Source: Myrica gale
Taxonomy: Eukaryota > Streptophyta > Magnoliopsida > Fagales > Myricaceae
NCBI GenBank assembly: GCA_963930655.1
Contig: OZ005621.1
Span: forward strand, 12,201,001 to 12,265,000
Length of the DNA stretch: 64,000 nucleotides
Reading direction: 5' to 3'
Each line of letters begins with the position of its first letter. Position 1 is the first letter of the stretch. Shown piece after piece: positions 42,958 to 58,100 of this stretch. A program made the position numbers and the translations under genes. A model generated the notes under the pieces. That model saw only the letters and a program-made list of their open reading frames with translations, ran no database searches and was not told the DNA's origin.

Positions 42958-43874
42958 ATGTCTCAAAACCATGGTGAGAACGTTTCTGAAGATGTTTCGA
43001 CATCAACTGATCCGAAATATTTTTTGGAGGCCATGAGGAGTGAGATGAAGAAAATGATAGATTCGAAACTAGCCCAACTTCACAAACGTATGGATTCACT
43101 TGAGCAGCAGCCACAAATCGCCCCGAAATTCCTTAGAAGAGAACGAGTGCCGCAATGGGAGACGAGGATGGAGGGTGAAGAACGTTATGGATCTGGTTTT
43201 GAGGAAGAAGAGTATCGGAATTCCGTTGTTAACAACAAGAGACTTGGGCGAAGATATAGAAAAGCTAGGTTTCGGGAAGATAACAACTTGGGTGGTAATA
43301 AGATAATATTTCATCTTTTCAAGGTAGATCTGATCCTGACGAATTCCTTGAGTGGGAGAAGAAGATGAAACTCATGTTTGACTGCCATAGCTATCCCTAG
43401 CCAAAGAAGGTAAGACTTGCTGTGAATGAATTTGCTGAATATGCTCTAACTTGGTGGGATCAGCTTGTGATTCACAGGAGGCGGCCAATAGAGACATGGA
43501 AGGAGCTGAAAACAGTGATGTGAGAGCAGTTCATTCCTTGTGACCAATACCGAGAGTTGTACCAAAAACTACATGGTTTTATTCAGGGAAGTTGGAGTGT
43601 AGAGGAATCCTACAAGGAGGTGGATGAATCACAAACATCCAAATCCGAGCTTAAGCCCGAGAACGTCAGCCACGTACTTCAAGAGAATTGTTGCATCGTG
43701 GCCGAAAATAACGATTCCACCGCTGACGACCTTCCTCAATTGGAGGAAAGTTCCGAGGAGGACAATGTAGCTCCTGAGGCATTGCCATTGATGGCGAGCA
43801 AAGCACATGACTCTCTTTTTGATGTCTGCGATGATTTGAGGACAAATCACTTTCAAGAGGAGGGGAATGATTAG
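42958..43874 (+). pseudogene. Gag remnant of the satellite-embedded E element
   Basis: Starts MSQNHGENVSEDVSTSTDPKY and runs 136 codons through an R/E-rich region, then shifts frame near 43310. The capsid motifs ([13 protein letters not shown] near 43450) follow with a stop near 43520. A last frame (43557-43874) links the capsid end (LYQKLHGFIQGSWSVEESYK) to an acidic segment and straight to DLRTNHFQEEGND, the pol end. No zinc knuckle or enzymes. Confidence 0.8.
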
Positions 43875-44579
43875 AATCCGAGCAAGGCTTCAAAGGAGCT
43901 AGTCGAAGTTCCAGTAGAGTTGGCTACGAGAGAACGAGCCAAGAAGTTCAAGGATGTACTCGACGAAATCATTCAAGAGATATGGGTTCAAGCAAATTCA
44001 TGGAGGCATATTGAACCCGATCCACGTCAACAACAAAGAATCACCATAAATCAAGTTCAAGAAGGCTGCATCAAATCCTGTCAAGGCTAGAAAGATCGGA
44101 TTACGTAGCTTATTTCTAGCCAAATTTTTAGGAATAATTTATTTGAATTTGAATTCAAATCAAATGCTAGTTTATCCCTTTTCCTTAGCCGGAACTTTAG
44201 GAATATTTGATTTGAATTTGAATTCAAATCAAATGCTAGTTCATCCCTTTTCCTTAGCCGGATTTTTAGGAGCATTTAATTTCTTTCAAATTTGAACTAG
44301 TTTCCTATTCATGGAGGGATGTTCCAAGTTTCCTATTTTAATTTGATTCCTATTTTGGGAGGGAAGTTCCAAGTATATTTATATGGCATTTGGCACATAG
44401 AAAAAACACAAGATGATGATTAATATTATTTGAGAGGTCTTGTTATTCTCTTTGGTTCTTTGAAAAACTATTCGAACTTATCGGGATTTTTCGTGGCGTT
44501 CAACCCGACTTATCAAACGGACTTTCCACCACCGTTTGTGGCGTCTTCCTTATTCCGAGGTACTTGTTTCTAATAAACA
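43868..44579 (+). repeat. 3' LTR of the satellite-embedded E element, short
   Basis: 712 bp from TGATTAGAATCCG to TAATAAACA. It lacks the terminal segment through GGTTCACATCA, yet ends in CA next to the duplication. Confidence 0.8.
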
Positions 44580-45666
44580 AAGTAGGCCAACTTAACTAGC
44601 GTGAAAAATAGATTCCTAAATGATTAAGAAAATGTAGCAAATAGACTAATTGAAAAGTTATACACCATAATATAAATTTAAAATTATCCAAATTAGTTTG
44701 ATAAAAAGTCAGATACCTTAATAATGAAGAAAATGAAGCAAATATTCTAATGTAAGTGTTAGAGACCAAAATATTAATGCAAAGTAGGCCAACTTAACTA
44801 GCTTGAAAAATAGAACAAAATCGTCCAATTTAATTAGTTTGAATAGCATATTGCTCAAAGATTAAGAAAATGACGAAATGAGATCAATGGTTAAGATATA
44901 GACCGATAGATAAGTTAAAAAATCATCCAAATTAAATCGTTTGAAAATTCGATACCTAATAACGATGAAAATGCAGCAAATGGATCGATGGAAGAGTTTT
45001 AGAACAATAGCTAAATTAAAAATTATCCAAATTAGTTTGATTCAATGTCAGATACCATAATAATGAAGAAAATGAAGCAAATATACTAATGTAAGTGTTA
45101 TAAACAAAAATATTAATGCAAAGTAGGCCAACTTAGCAAGCTCGAAAAATTGATTCCTAAATGATTAAGAAAATGTAGCAAATAGACTAATCGAAAAGTT
45201 ATAGACCATAATATAAATGTAAAATAGTCCAAATTATTTTGTTTTAAAACGAGATACCTTAAAAATTAAGAAAATGACTTAAATAGATCATTGGCAAAGA
45301 TATAGACAAATAAATATGTTAAAAATCGTCAAAATTAGTTAGTTTGAAAATTTGAAACCTTAATGATGAAAAAAATGAAGCAAATATATCTATGGAAGAG
45401 TTTTAGAGCAATAGAAAAATAAAAAATAGTCCAAATGAATTTGTTTTCGACGAAGAAAATGTAGCAATTAGATTAATTGTATTGTAATAGAAACAAATAT
45501 ACGTGAAAAATAGTTCAATTTAATGAGCTTTAAAATTAGATGCCTCAATGATTAAGAAAATGACGAGAAGAGATCAGAGGATTAGATATAGACCAATAAA
45601 TATGATAAAAATCGTTCAAATTAATTAGTTTTAAAATTTAAAACCCTAATGACCTAGAAAAGGAAG

Positions 45667-45708
<42 letters not shown>

Positions 45709-48700
45709 AAGAGTTTTATACCAATAGATAAAAAAAAAATCGTCCAAATGAATTTGTTTAGAACTTAGATACCTTAAGCACGAATAAAATGAAGAAATAT
45801 ACTAATGGACGGGTTAGTGACAAAAATATTAACTGAAAGTAGACCAACTAAGGTAGCTTGAAAATTAGAACAAAATCGTCGAATTTAATTAGTTTGAAAA
45901 TCATATTGCTCAATGATTAAGAAAATGACGTAATGAGATCAATGGATAAGATATAGACCGATAGATAAGTTAAAAAATCATCCAAATTAAATCGTTTCAA
46001 AATTCGATACCTCAATAACAAAGAAAATGAAGCAAATGGATCGATGGAAGAGTTTTATAACAATAGATAAATTAAAAATTATCCAAATTAGTTTGTTTCA
46101 AAGTCAAACAAAATGAGGCAAATATCTCTATGGAAGTGTTTTAGCGCAATAGAAAAACAAAATAGTCCAAATGAATTCTTTTTAGCATAGATACATTATC
46201 GACGAAGAAAATGTAGCAATTAGAGTAATTGTATTGTAATAGAAAAAAAAACACGTGCAAAATTGTTCAATTTAATTAGTTTTCAAATTTGATACCTCAA
46301 TGATTAAGAAAATTACGAGAAGAGATCAGAGGATAATATATAGACCAATAAATATGTTAAAAATCGTCCAAATTAATTAGGCTTAAAATTTAAAACCTTA
46401 ATGACCAAGAAAATGAAGCAAATATATATATATATATATATGGAAGAGTTTTAGAACAATAGATAAATAAAAAATTGTCCAAATTAGTTTGATAAAGAGT
46501 CAGATACCTTAATAATGAAGAAAATGAAGCAAATTTTCTAATGTAAGTGTTAGAGACCAAAATATTAATGCAAAGTAGGCCAACTTAACTAGCTTGAAAA
46601 ATAGAACAAAATCGTCCAATTTAATTAGTTTGAATAGCATATTGCTCAAAGATTAAGAAAATGACGAAATGAGATCAATGGTTAAGATATAGACCGATAG
46701 ATCATCCAAAATTAAATCGTTTGAAAATTCGATACCTAATAACGATGAAAATGCAGCAAATGGATCGATGGAAGAGTTTTAGAACAATAGATAAATTAAA
46801 AATTATCCAAATTAGTTTGATTCAATGTCATTTACCATAATAATGAAGAAAATGAAGCAAATATACTAATGGAACTGTTAGAGACCAAAATACTAATGCA
46901 AAGTTGGCCAACTTAACTAGCTTGAAAAATAGATTCCCAAATGATTAAGAAAATGCAGCAAATAGAGTAATGGAAGAGTTATAGACCAAAATATAAATGT
47001 AAAAAAGTCCATGTTAATTAGTTTTAAAACGAGATACCTAAACAATTAAGAAAATGGATCGATGGAAGAGTTTTACAACAATAGCTAAATTAAAAATTAT
47101 CCAAATTAGTTTGATTCAATGTCAGATACCATAATAATGAAGAAAATGAAGCAAATATACTAATGTAAGTGTTATAAACAAAAATCTTAGTGCAAAGTAG
47201 GCCAACTTAACAAGCTTGAAAAATTGATTCCTAAATGATTAAGAAAATGTAGCAAATAGACTAATCGAAAAGTTATAGACCATAATATAAATGTAAAATA
47301 GTCCAAATTATTTTGTTTTAAAACGAGATACCTTAAAAATTAAGAAAATGACTTAAATAGATCATTGGCAAAGATATAGACAAATAAATATGTTAAAAAT
47401 CGTCAAAATTAGTTAGTTTGAAAATTTGAAACCTTAATGGTGAAAAAAATGAAGCAAATATATCTATGGAAGAGTTTTAGAGCAATAGAAAAATAAAAAA
47501 TAGTCCAAATGAATTTATTTTCGACGAAGAAAATGTAGCAATTAGATTAATTGTATTGTAATAGAAACAAATATACGTGAAAAATAGTTCAATTTAATGA
47601 GCTTTAAATTTAGATGCCTCAATGATTAAGAAAATGACGAGAAGAGATCAGAGGATTAGATATAGACCAATAAATATGATAAAAATCGTTCAAATTAATT
47701 AGTTTTAAAATTTAAAACCCTAATGACCAAGAAAAGGAAGCAATATATATATATATGGAAGAGTTTTATACCATTAGATAAATAAAAAATCGTCCAAATG
47801 AATTTGTTTAGAACTTAGATACCTTAAGCACGAATAAAATGAAGAAATATACTAATGGAAGGGTTAGTGACAAAAATATTAACTGAAAGTAGACCAACTA
47901 AGGTAGCTTGAAAATTAGAACAAAATCGTCCAATTTAATTAGTTTGAAAATCATATTGCTCAATGATTAAGAAAATGACGTAATGAGATCAATGGATAAG
48001 ATATAGACCGATAGATAAGTTAAAAAATCATCCAAATTAAATCGTTTCTAAATTCGATACCTCAATAACAAAGAAAATGAAGCAAATGCATCGATGGAAG
48101 AGTTTTATAACAATAGATAAATTAAAAATTATCCAAATTAGTTTGTTTCAAAGTCAAACAAAATGAGGCAAATATCTCTATGGAAGTGTTTTAGCGCAAT
48201 AGAAAAAAAAATAGTCCAAATGAATTCTTTTTAGCATAGATACATTATCGACGAAGAAAATGTAGCAATTAGAGTAATTGTATTGTAATAGAAAAAAAAA
48301 CACGTGCAAAATTGTTCAATTTAATTAGTTTTCAAATTAGATACCTCAATGATTAAGAAAATTGTGGAAAGAGATCAGAGGATAAGATATAGACCAATAA
48401 ATATGTTAAAAATCGTCCAAATTAATTAGTTTAAAAATTTAAAACCTTAATGACCAAGAAAACGAAGCAAATATATATATGGAAGAGTTTTAGAACAATA
48501 TATAAATAAAAAATCGTCCAAATGAGTTTGTTTAGAACTTAGATACCTTAAGCACATTATAAAAAATGAAGAAATATACTAATGGAAGGGTTAGAGACAA
48601 AAATATTAACGGAAAGTAGACCAACTAAAGTAGCTTCAAAATTAGAACAAAATCGTCCAATTTAATTAGTTTGAATATCATATTGCTCAAAGATTAAGAA

Positions 48701-49166
48701 AATGACGAAATGAGATCAATGGATAAGATATAGACCGATAGATAAGTTAAAAAATCATCCAAATTAAATCGTTTGAAAATTGGATACCTAATAACAATGA
48801 AAATGCAGCAAATGGATCGATGGAAAAGTTTTAGAACAATAGATAAATTAAAAATTATCCAAATTAGTTTGATTCAAAGTCAGATACCATAATAACGAAG
48901 AAAATGAAGCAAATATACTAATGTAAGTGTTATAAACCAAAATATTAATGCAAAGTAGGCCAACTTAAAAAGCTTGAAAAATTGATTCCTAAATGATTAA
49001 GAAAATGTAGCAAATAGACTAATCGAAAAGTTATAGACCATAATATAAATGTAAAATAGTCCAAATTATTTAGTTTTAAAACGGGATACCTTAACAATTA
49101 AGAAAATGACATAAATTGATCAATGGCTAAGATAAAGATAAATAAATATGTTAAAAATCCTCAAAA
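44580..49166. repeat. Diverged satellite with a duplicated block of about 2.07 kb
   Basis: The same family of monomers of about 100 bp. A block from about 44999 to 46430 recurs at about 47073-48480 (offset 2050-2084 bp; for example CAACAATAGCTAAATT at 45004 and 47078), and 44700-45000 resembles 46490-46790. A TA repeat at 45669-45706 is much longer than in its counterpart at 47740. From about 48150 the order of monomers matches the homogeneous unit but with many substitutions. Confidence 0.8.
45669..45706. repeat. (AT)19 microsatellite
   Basis: Uninterrupted AT dinucleotides, an expansion of the short TA tract found at the same place in each satellite unit. Confidence 0.95.
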
Positions 49167-52100
49167 TTAATTAGCTTTAAATTTGGAAACCTTAATGACG
49201 AAAAAAATGAGGCAAATATCTCTATGGAAGTGTTTCAGAGCAATAGAAAAATAAAAAATAGTCGAATTGATTTTTTTTAGCATAGATACCTTATCGACGA
49301 AGAAAATGTAGCAATTAGAGTAATTGTATTGTAATAGAAAAAAAAACACGTGCAAAATTGTTCAATTTAATTTGTATTCAAATTAGATACCCCAATGATT
49401 AAGAAAATTACGAGAAGAGATCAGAGGATAAGATATAGACCAATAAATATGTTAAAAAAATCGTCAAAAATAATTACGTTTAAAACTTAAAACCTTAGTG
49501 ACCAAGAAAACGAAGCAAATATATATATATATAAATATATGGAAGAGTTTTAGAACAATAGAAAAATTAAAAATTATCCAAATTAGTTTGATTCAAAGTC
49601 AGATACCTTAATAATGAAAAAATGAAGAAATATACACTACTGGAAGGGTTGGTGTCAAAAATATTAACGGAAAGTAGACCAACTAAGGTAGCTTGAAAAT
49701 TAGAACAAAATCATCCAATTTAATTAGTTTGAAAATCATATTGCTCAATGATTAAGAAAATGACGAAATGAGATCAATGGATAAGATATAGACCGATAGA
49801 TAAATTAAAAAATCATCCAAATTATATCGTTTGAAAATTCGATACCTAATAACGATGAAAATGCAGCAAATGAATCGATGGAAGAGTTTTAGAACAATAG
49901 ATAAATTAAAAATTATCCAAATTAGTTTGATTCAAAGTCAGATATCATAATAACGAAGAAAATGAAGCAAATATACTAATGTAAGTGTTATAAACCAAAA
50001 TATTAATGCAAAGTAGGCCAACTTAAAAAGCTTGAAAAATTGATTCCTAAATGATTAAGAAAATGTAGCAAATAGGCTAATCGAAAAGTTATAGACCATA
50101 ATATAAATGTAAAATAGACCAAATTAATTAGTTTTAAAACGGGATACCTTAACAATTAAGAAAATGACATAAATTGATCAATGGCTAAGATAAAGATAAA
50201 TAAATATGTTAAAAATCCTCAAAATTAATTAGCTTTAAATTTGGAAACCTTAATGACGAAAAAAATGAGGCAAATATCTCTATGGAAGTGTTTCAGAGCA
50301 ATAGAAAAATAAAAAATAGTCGAATTGATTTTTTTTAGCATAGATACCTTATCGACGAAGAAAATGTAGCAATTAGAGTAATTGTATTGTAATAGAAAAA
50401 AAAAACACGTGCAAAATTGTTCAATTTAATTTGTATTCAAATTAGATACCCCAATGATTAAGAAAATTACGAGAAGAGATCAGAGGATAAGATATAGACC
50501 AATAAATATGTTAAAAAAATCGTCAAAAATAATTACGTTTAAAACTTAAAACCTTAGTGACCAAGAAAACGAAGCAAATATATATATATATAAATATATG
50601 GAAGAGTTTTAGAACAATAGAAAAATTAAAAATTATCCAAATTAGTTTGATTCAAAGTCAGATACCTTAATAATGAAAAAATGAAGAAATATACACTACT
50701 GGAAGGGTTGGTGTCAAAAATATTAACGGAAAGTAGACCAACTAAGGTAGCTTGAAAATTAGAACAAAATCATCCAATTTAATTAGTTTGAAAATCATAT
50801 TGCTCAATGATTAAGAAAATGACGAAATGAGATCAATGGATAAGATATAGACCGATAGATAAATTAAAAAATCATCCAAATTATATCGTTTGAAAATTCG
50901 ATACCTAATAACGATGAAAATGCAGCAAATGAATCGATGGAAGAGTTTTAGAACAATAGATAAATTAAAAATTATCCAAATTAGTTTGATTCAAAGTCAG
51001 ATACCATAATAACGAAGAAAATGAAGCAAATATACTAATGTAAGTGTTATAAACCAAAATATTAATGCAAAGTAGGCCAACTTAAAAAGCTTGAAAAATT
51101 GATTCCTAAATGATTAAGAAAATGTAGCAAATAGGCTAATCGAAAAGTTATAGACCATAATATAAATGTAAAATAGACCAAATTAATTAGTTTTAAAACG
51201 GGATACCTTAACAATTAAGAAAATGACATAAATTGATCAATGGCTAAGATAAAGATAAATAAATATGTTAAAAATCCTCAAAATTAATTAGCTTTAAATT
51301 TGGAAACCTTAATGACGAAAAAAATGAGGCAAATATCTCTATGGAAGTGTTTCAGAGCAATAGAAAAATAAAAAATAGTCGAATTGATTTTTTTTAGCAT
51401 AGATACCTTATCGACGAAGAAAATGTAGCAATTAGAGTAATTGTATTGTAATAGAAAAAAAAACACGTGCAAAATTGTTCAATTTAATTTGTATTCAAAT
51501 TAGATACCCCAATGTTTAAGAAAATTACGAGAAGAGATCAGAGGATAAGATATAGACCAATAAATATGTTAAAAAAATCGTCAAAAATAATTACGTTTAA
51601 AACTTAAAACCTTAGTGACCAAGAAAACGAAGCAAATATATATATATAAATATATGGAAGAGTTTTAGAACAATAGAAAAATTAAAAATTATCCAAATTA
51701 GTTTGCTTCAAAGTCAGATACCTTAATAATGAAAAAATGAAGAAATATACACTACTGGAAGGGTTGGTGTCAAAAATATTAACGGAAAGTAGACCAACTA
51801 AGGTAGCTTGAAAATTAGAACAAAATCATCCAATTTAATTAGTTTGAAAATCATATTGCTCAATGATTAAGAAAATGACGAAATGAGATCAATGGATAAG
51901 ATATAGACCGATAGATAAATTAAAAAATCATCCAAATTATATCGTTTGAAAATTCGAGACCTAATAACGATGAAAATGCAGCAAATGAATCGATGGAAGA
52001 GTTTTAGAACAATAGATAAATTAAAAATTATCCAAATTAGTTTGATTCAAAGTCAGATACCATAATAACGAAGAAAATGAAGCAAATATACTAATGTAAG

Positions 52101-55100
52101 TGTTATAAACCAAAATATTAATGCAAAGTAGGCCAACTTAAAAAGCTTGAAAAATTGATTCCTAAATGATTAAGAAAATGTAGCAAATAGACTAATCGAA
52201 AAGTTATAGACCATAATATAAATGTAAAATTGACCAAATTAATTAGTTTTAAAACGGGATACCTTAACAATTAAGAAAATGACATAAATTGATCAATGGC
52301 TAAGATAAAGATAAATAAATATGTTAAAAATCCTCAAAATTAATTAGCTTTAAATTTGGAAACCTTAATGACGAAAAAAATGAGGCAAATATCTCTATGG
52401 AAGTGTTTCAGAGCAATAGAAAAATAAAAAATAGTCGAATTGATTTTTTTTAGCATAGATACCTTATCGACGAAGAAAATGTAGCAATTAGAGTAATTGT
52501 ATTGTAATAGAAAAAAAAACACGTGCAAAATTGTTCAATTTAATTTGTATTCAAATTAGATACCCCAATGATTAAGAAAATTACGAGAAGAGATCAGAGG
52601 ATAAGATATAGACCAATAAATATGTTAAAAAAATCGTCAAAAATAATTACGTTTAAAACTTAAAACCTTAGTGACCAAGAAAACGAAGCAAATATATATA
52701 TATATAAATATATGGAAGAGTTTTAGAACAATAGAAAAATTAAAAATTATCCAAATTAGTTTGATTCAAAGTCAGATACCTTAATAATGAAAAAATGAAG
52801 AAATATACACTACTGGAAGGGTTGGTGTCAAAAATATTAACGGAAAGTAGACCAACTAAGGTAGCTTGAAAATTAGAACAAAATCATCCAATTTAATTAG
52901 TTTGAAAATCATATTGCTCAATGATTAAGAAAATGAGGAAATGAGATCAATGGATAAGATATAGACCGATAGATAAATTAAAAAATCATCCAAATTATAT
53001 CGTTTGAAAATTCGATACCTAATAACGATGAAAATGCAGCAAATGAATCGATGGAAGAGTTTTAGAACAATAGATAAATTAAAAATTATCCAAATTAGTT
53101 TGATTCAAAGTCAGATACCATAATAACGAAGAAAATGAAGCAAATATACTAATGTAAGTGTTATAAACCAAACTATTAATGCAAAGTAGGCCAACTTAAA
53201 AAGCTTGAAAAATTGATTCCTAAATGATTAAGAAAATGTAGCAAATAGACTAATCGAAAAGTTATAGACCATAATATAAATGTAAAATAGACCAAATTAA
53301 TTAGTTTTAAAACGGGATACCTTAACAATTAAGAAAATGACATAAATTGATCAATGGCTAAGATAAAGATAAATAAATATGTTAAAAATCCTCAAAATTA
53401 ATTAGCTTTAAATTTGGAAACCTTAATGACGAAAAAAATGAGGCAAATATCTCTATGGAAGTGTTTCAGAGCAATAGAAAAATAAAAAATAGTCGAATTG
53501 ATTTTTTTTAGCATAGATACCTTATCGACGAAGAAAATGTAGCAATTAGAGTAATTGTATTGTAATAGAAAAAAAAACACGTGCAAAATTGTTCAATTTA
53601 ATTTGTATTCAAATTAGATACCCCAATGATTAAGAAAATTACGAGAAGAGATCAGAGGATAAGATATAGACCAATAAATATGTTAAAAAAATCGTCAAAA
53701 ATAATTACGTTTAAAACTTAAAACCTTAGTGACCAAGAAAACGAAGCAAATATATATATATAAATATATGGAAGAGTTTTAGAACAATAGAAAAATTAAA
53801 AATTATCCAAATTAGTTTGCTTCAAAGTCAGATACCTTAATAATGAAAAAATGAAGAAATATACACTACTGGAAGGGTTGGTGTCAAAAATATTAACGGA
53901 AAGTAGACCAACTAAGGTAGCTTGAAAATTAGAACAAAATCATCCAATTTAATTAGTTTGAAAATCATATTGCTCAATGATTAAGAAAATGAGGAAATGA
54001 GATCAATGGATAAGATATAGACCGATAGATAAATTAAAAAATCATCCAAATTATATCGTTTGAAAATTCGATACCTAATAACGATGAAAATGCAGCAAAT
54101 GAATCGATGGAAGAGTTTTAGAACAATAGATAAATTAAAAATTATCCAAATTAGTTTGATTCAAAGTCAGATACCATAATAACGAAGAAAATGAAGCAAA
54201 TATACTAATGTAAGTGTTATAAACCAAACTATTAATGCAAAGTAGGCCAACTTAAAAAGCTTGAAAAATTGATTCCTAAATGATTAAGAAAATGTAGCAA
54301 ATAGACTAATCGAAAAGTTATAGACCATAATATAAATGTAAAATAGACCAAATTAATTAGTTTTAAAACGGGATACCTTAACAATTAAGAAAATGACATA
54401 AATTGATCAATGGCTAAGATAAAGATAAATAAATATGTTAAAAATCCTCAAAATTAATTAGCTTTAAATTTGGAAACCTTAATGACGAAAAAAATGAGGC
54501 AAATATCTCTATGGAAGTGTTTCAGAGCAATAGAAAAATAAAAAATAGTCGAATTGATTTTTTTTAGCATAGATACCTTATCGACGAAGAAAATGTAGCA
54601 ATTAGAGTAATTGTATTGTAATAGAAAAAAAAACACGTGCAAAATTGTTCAATTTAATTTGTATTCAAATTAGATACCCCAATGATTAAGAAAATTACGA
54701 GAAGAGATCAGAGGATAAGATATAGACCAATAAATATGTTAAAAAAATCGTCAAAAATAATTACGTTTAAAACTTAAAACCTTAGTGACCAAGAAAACGA
54801 AGCAAATATATATATATAAATATATGGAAGAGTTTTAGAACAATAGAAAAATTAAAAATTATCCAAATTAGTTTGCTTCAAAGTCAGATACCTTAATAAT
54901 GAAAAAATGAAGAAATATACACTACTGGAAGGGTTGGTGTCAAAAATATTAACGGAAAGTAGACCAACTAAGGTAGCTTGAAAATTAGAACAAAATCATC
55001 CAATTTAATTAGTTTGAAAATCATATTGCTCAATGATTAAGAAAATGACGAAATGAGATCAATGGATAAGATATAGACCGATAGATAAATTAAAAAATCA

Positions 55101-58100
55101 TCCAAATTATATCGTTTGAAAATTCGATACCTAATAACGATGAAAATGCAGCAAATGAATCGATGGAAGAGTTTTAGAACAATAGATAAATTAAAAATTA
55201 TCCAAATTAGTTTGATTCAAAGTCAGATACCATAATAACGAAGAAAATGAAGCAAATATACTAATGTAAGTGTTATAAACCAAAATATTAATGCAAAGTA
55301 GGCCAACTTAAAAAGCTTGAAAAATTGATTCCTAAATGATTAAGAAAATGTAGCAAATAGGCTAATCGAAAAGTTATAGACCATAATATAAATGTAAAAT
55401 AGACCAAATTAATTAGTTTTAAAACGGGATACCTTAACAATTAAGAAAATGACATAAATTGATCAATGGCTAAGATAAAGATAAATAAATATGTTAAAAA
55501 TCCTCAAAATTAATTAGCTTTAAATTTGGAAACCTTAATGACGAAAAAAATGAGGCAAATATCTCTATGGAAGTGTTTCAGAGCAATAGAAAAATAAAAA
55601 ATAGTCGAATTGATTTTTTTTAGCATAGATACCTTATCGACGAAGAAAATGTAGCAATTAGAGTAATTGTATTGTAATAGAAAAAAAAACACGTGCAAAA
55701 TTGTTCAATTTAATTTGTATTCAAATTAGATACCCCAATGTTTAAGAAAATTACGAGAAGAGATCAGAGGATAAGATATAGACCAATAAATATGTTAAAA
55801 AAATCGTCAAAAATAATTACGTTTAAAACTTAAAACCTTAGTGACCAAGAAAACGAAGCAAATATATATATATAAATATATGGAAGAGTTTTAGAACAAT
55901 AGAAAAATTAAAAATTATCCAAATTAGTTTGCTTCAAAGTCAGATACCTTAATAATGAAAAAATGAAGAAATATACACTACTGGAAGGGTTGGTGTCAAA
56001 AATATTAACGGAAAGTAGACCAACTAAGGTAGCTTGAAAATTAGAACAAAATCATCCAATTTAATTAGTTTGAAAATCATATTGCTCAATGATTAAGAAA
56101 ATGACGAAATGAGATCAATGGATAAGATATAGACCGATAGATAAATTAAAAAATCATCCAAATTATATCGTTTGAAAATTCGAGACCTAATAACGATGAA
56201 AATGCAGCAAATGAATCGATGGAAGAGTTTTAGAACAATAGATAAATTAAAAATTATCCAAATTAGTTTGATTCAAAGTCAGATACCATAATAACGAAGA
56301 AAATGAAGCAAATATACTAATGTAAGTGTTATAAACCAAAATATTAATGCAAAGTAGGCCAACTTAAAAAGCTTGAAAAATTGATTCCTAAATGATTAAG
56401 AAAATGTAGCAAATAGACTAATCGAAAAGTTATAGACCATAATATAAATGTAAAATTGACCAAATTAATTAGTTTTAAAACGGGATACCTTAACAATTAA
56501 GAAAATGACACAAATTGATCAATGGCTAAGATAAAGATAAATAAATATGTTAAAAATCCTCAAAATTAATTAGCTTTAAATTTGGAAACCTTAATGACGA
56601 AAAAAATGAGGCAAATATCTCTATGGAAGTGTTTCAGAGCAATAGAAAAATAAAAAATAGTCGAATTGATTTTTTTTAGCATAGATACCTTATCGACGAA
56701 GAAAATGTAGCAATTAGAGTAATTGTATTGTAATAGAAAAAAAAACACGTGCAAAATTGTTCAATTTAATTTGTATTCAAATTAGATACCCCAATGATTA
56801 AGAAAATTACGAGAAGAGATCAGAGGATAAGATATAGACCAATAAATATGTTAAAAAAATCGTCAAAAATAATTACGTTTAAAACTTAAAACCTTAGTGA
56901 CCAAGAAAACGAAGCAAATATATATATATATAAATATATGGAAGAGTTTTAGAACAATAGAAAAATTAAAAATTATCCAAATTAGTTTGATTCAAAGTCA
57001 GATACCTTAATAATGAAAAAATGAAGAAATATACACTACTGGAAGGGTTGGTGTCAAAAATATTAACGGAAAGTAGACCAACTAAGGTAGCTTGAAAATT
57101 AGAACAAAATCATCCAATTTAATTAGTTTGAAAATCATATTGCTCAATGATTAAGAAAATGAGGAAATGAGATCAATGGATAAGATATAGACCGATAGAT
57201 AAATTAAAAAATCATCCAAATTATATCGTTTGAAAATTCGATACCTAATAACGATGAAAATGCAGCAAATGAATCGATGGAAGAGTTTTAGAACAATAGA
57301 TAAATTAAAAATTATCCAAATTAGTTTGATTCAAAGTCAGATACCATAATAACGAAGAAAATGAAGCAAATATACTAATGTAAGTGTTATAAACCAAACT
57401 ATTAATGCAAAGTAGGCCAACTTAAAAAGCTTGAAAAATTGATTCCTAAATGATTAAGAAAATGTAGCAAATAGACTAATCGAAAAGTTATAGACCATAA
57501 TATAAATGTAAAATAGACCAAATTAATTAGTTTTAAAACGGGATACCTTAACAATTAAGAAAATGACATAAATTGATCAATGGCTAAGATAAAGATAAAT
57601 AAATATGTTAAAAATCCTCAAAATTAATTAGCTTTAAATTTGGAAACCTTAATGACGAAAAAAATGAGGCAAATATCTCTATGGAAGTGTTTCAGAGCAA
57701 TAGAAAAATAAAAAATAGTCGAATTGATTTTTTTTAGCATAGATACCTTATCGACGAAGAAAATGTAGCAATTAGAGTAATTGTATTGTAATAGAAAAAA
57801 AAACACGTGCAAAATTGTTCAATTTAATTTGTATTCAAATTAGATACCCCAATGATTAAGAAAATTACGAGAAGAGATCAGAGGATAAGATATAGACCAA
57901 TAAATATGTTAAAAAAATCGTCAAAAATAATTACGTTTAAAACTTAAAACCTTAGTGACCAAGAAAACGAAGCAAATATATATATATAAATATATGGAAG
58001 AGTTTTAGAACAATAGAAAAATTAAAAATTATCCAAATTAGTTTGCTTCAAAGTCAGATACCTTAATAATGAAAAAATGAAGAAATATACACTACTGGAA

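Larger units (their letters stand above)
41753..44579 (+). mobile_element. Non-autonomous family E element in satellite, TSD AAGTA
   Basis: 2,827 bp: 5' LTR 41753-42602 (ends TTCACATTA), primer site TGGTATCAGAGC at 42605-42616, leader, broken gag, polypurine tract, and a 3' LTR from 43868 that stops at ...TAATAAACA (44579), about 100 bp short of the usual end. AAGTA occurs at 41748-41752 and 44580-44584, and the flanks rejoin as satellite monomer sequence. The whole pol is missing. Confidence 0.88.

Noticed and set aside
49167-49355. A 62-codon minus-strand frame repeated identically in most 1,057-bp satellite units
   Set aside because: It is F/I/K-rich, has no recognisable domain, is broken by one extra A in unit 2, and its identity follows from array homogeneity, not coding constraint.
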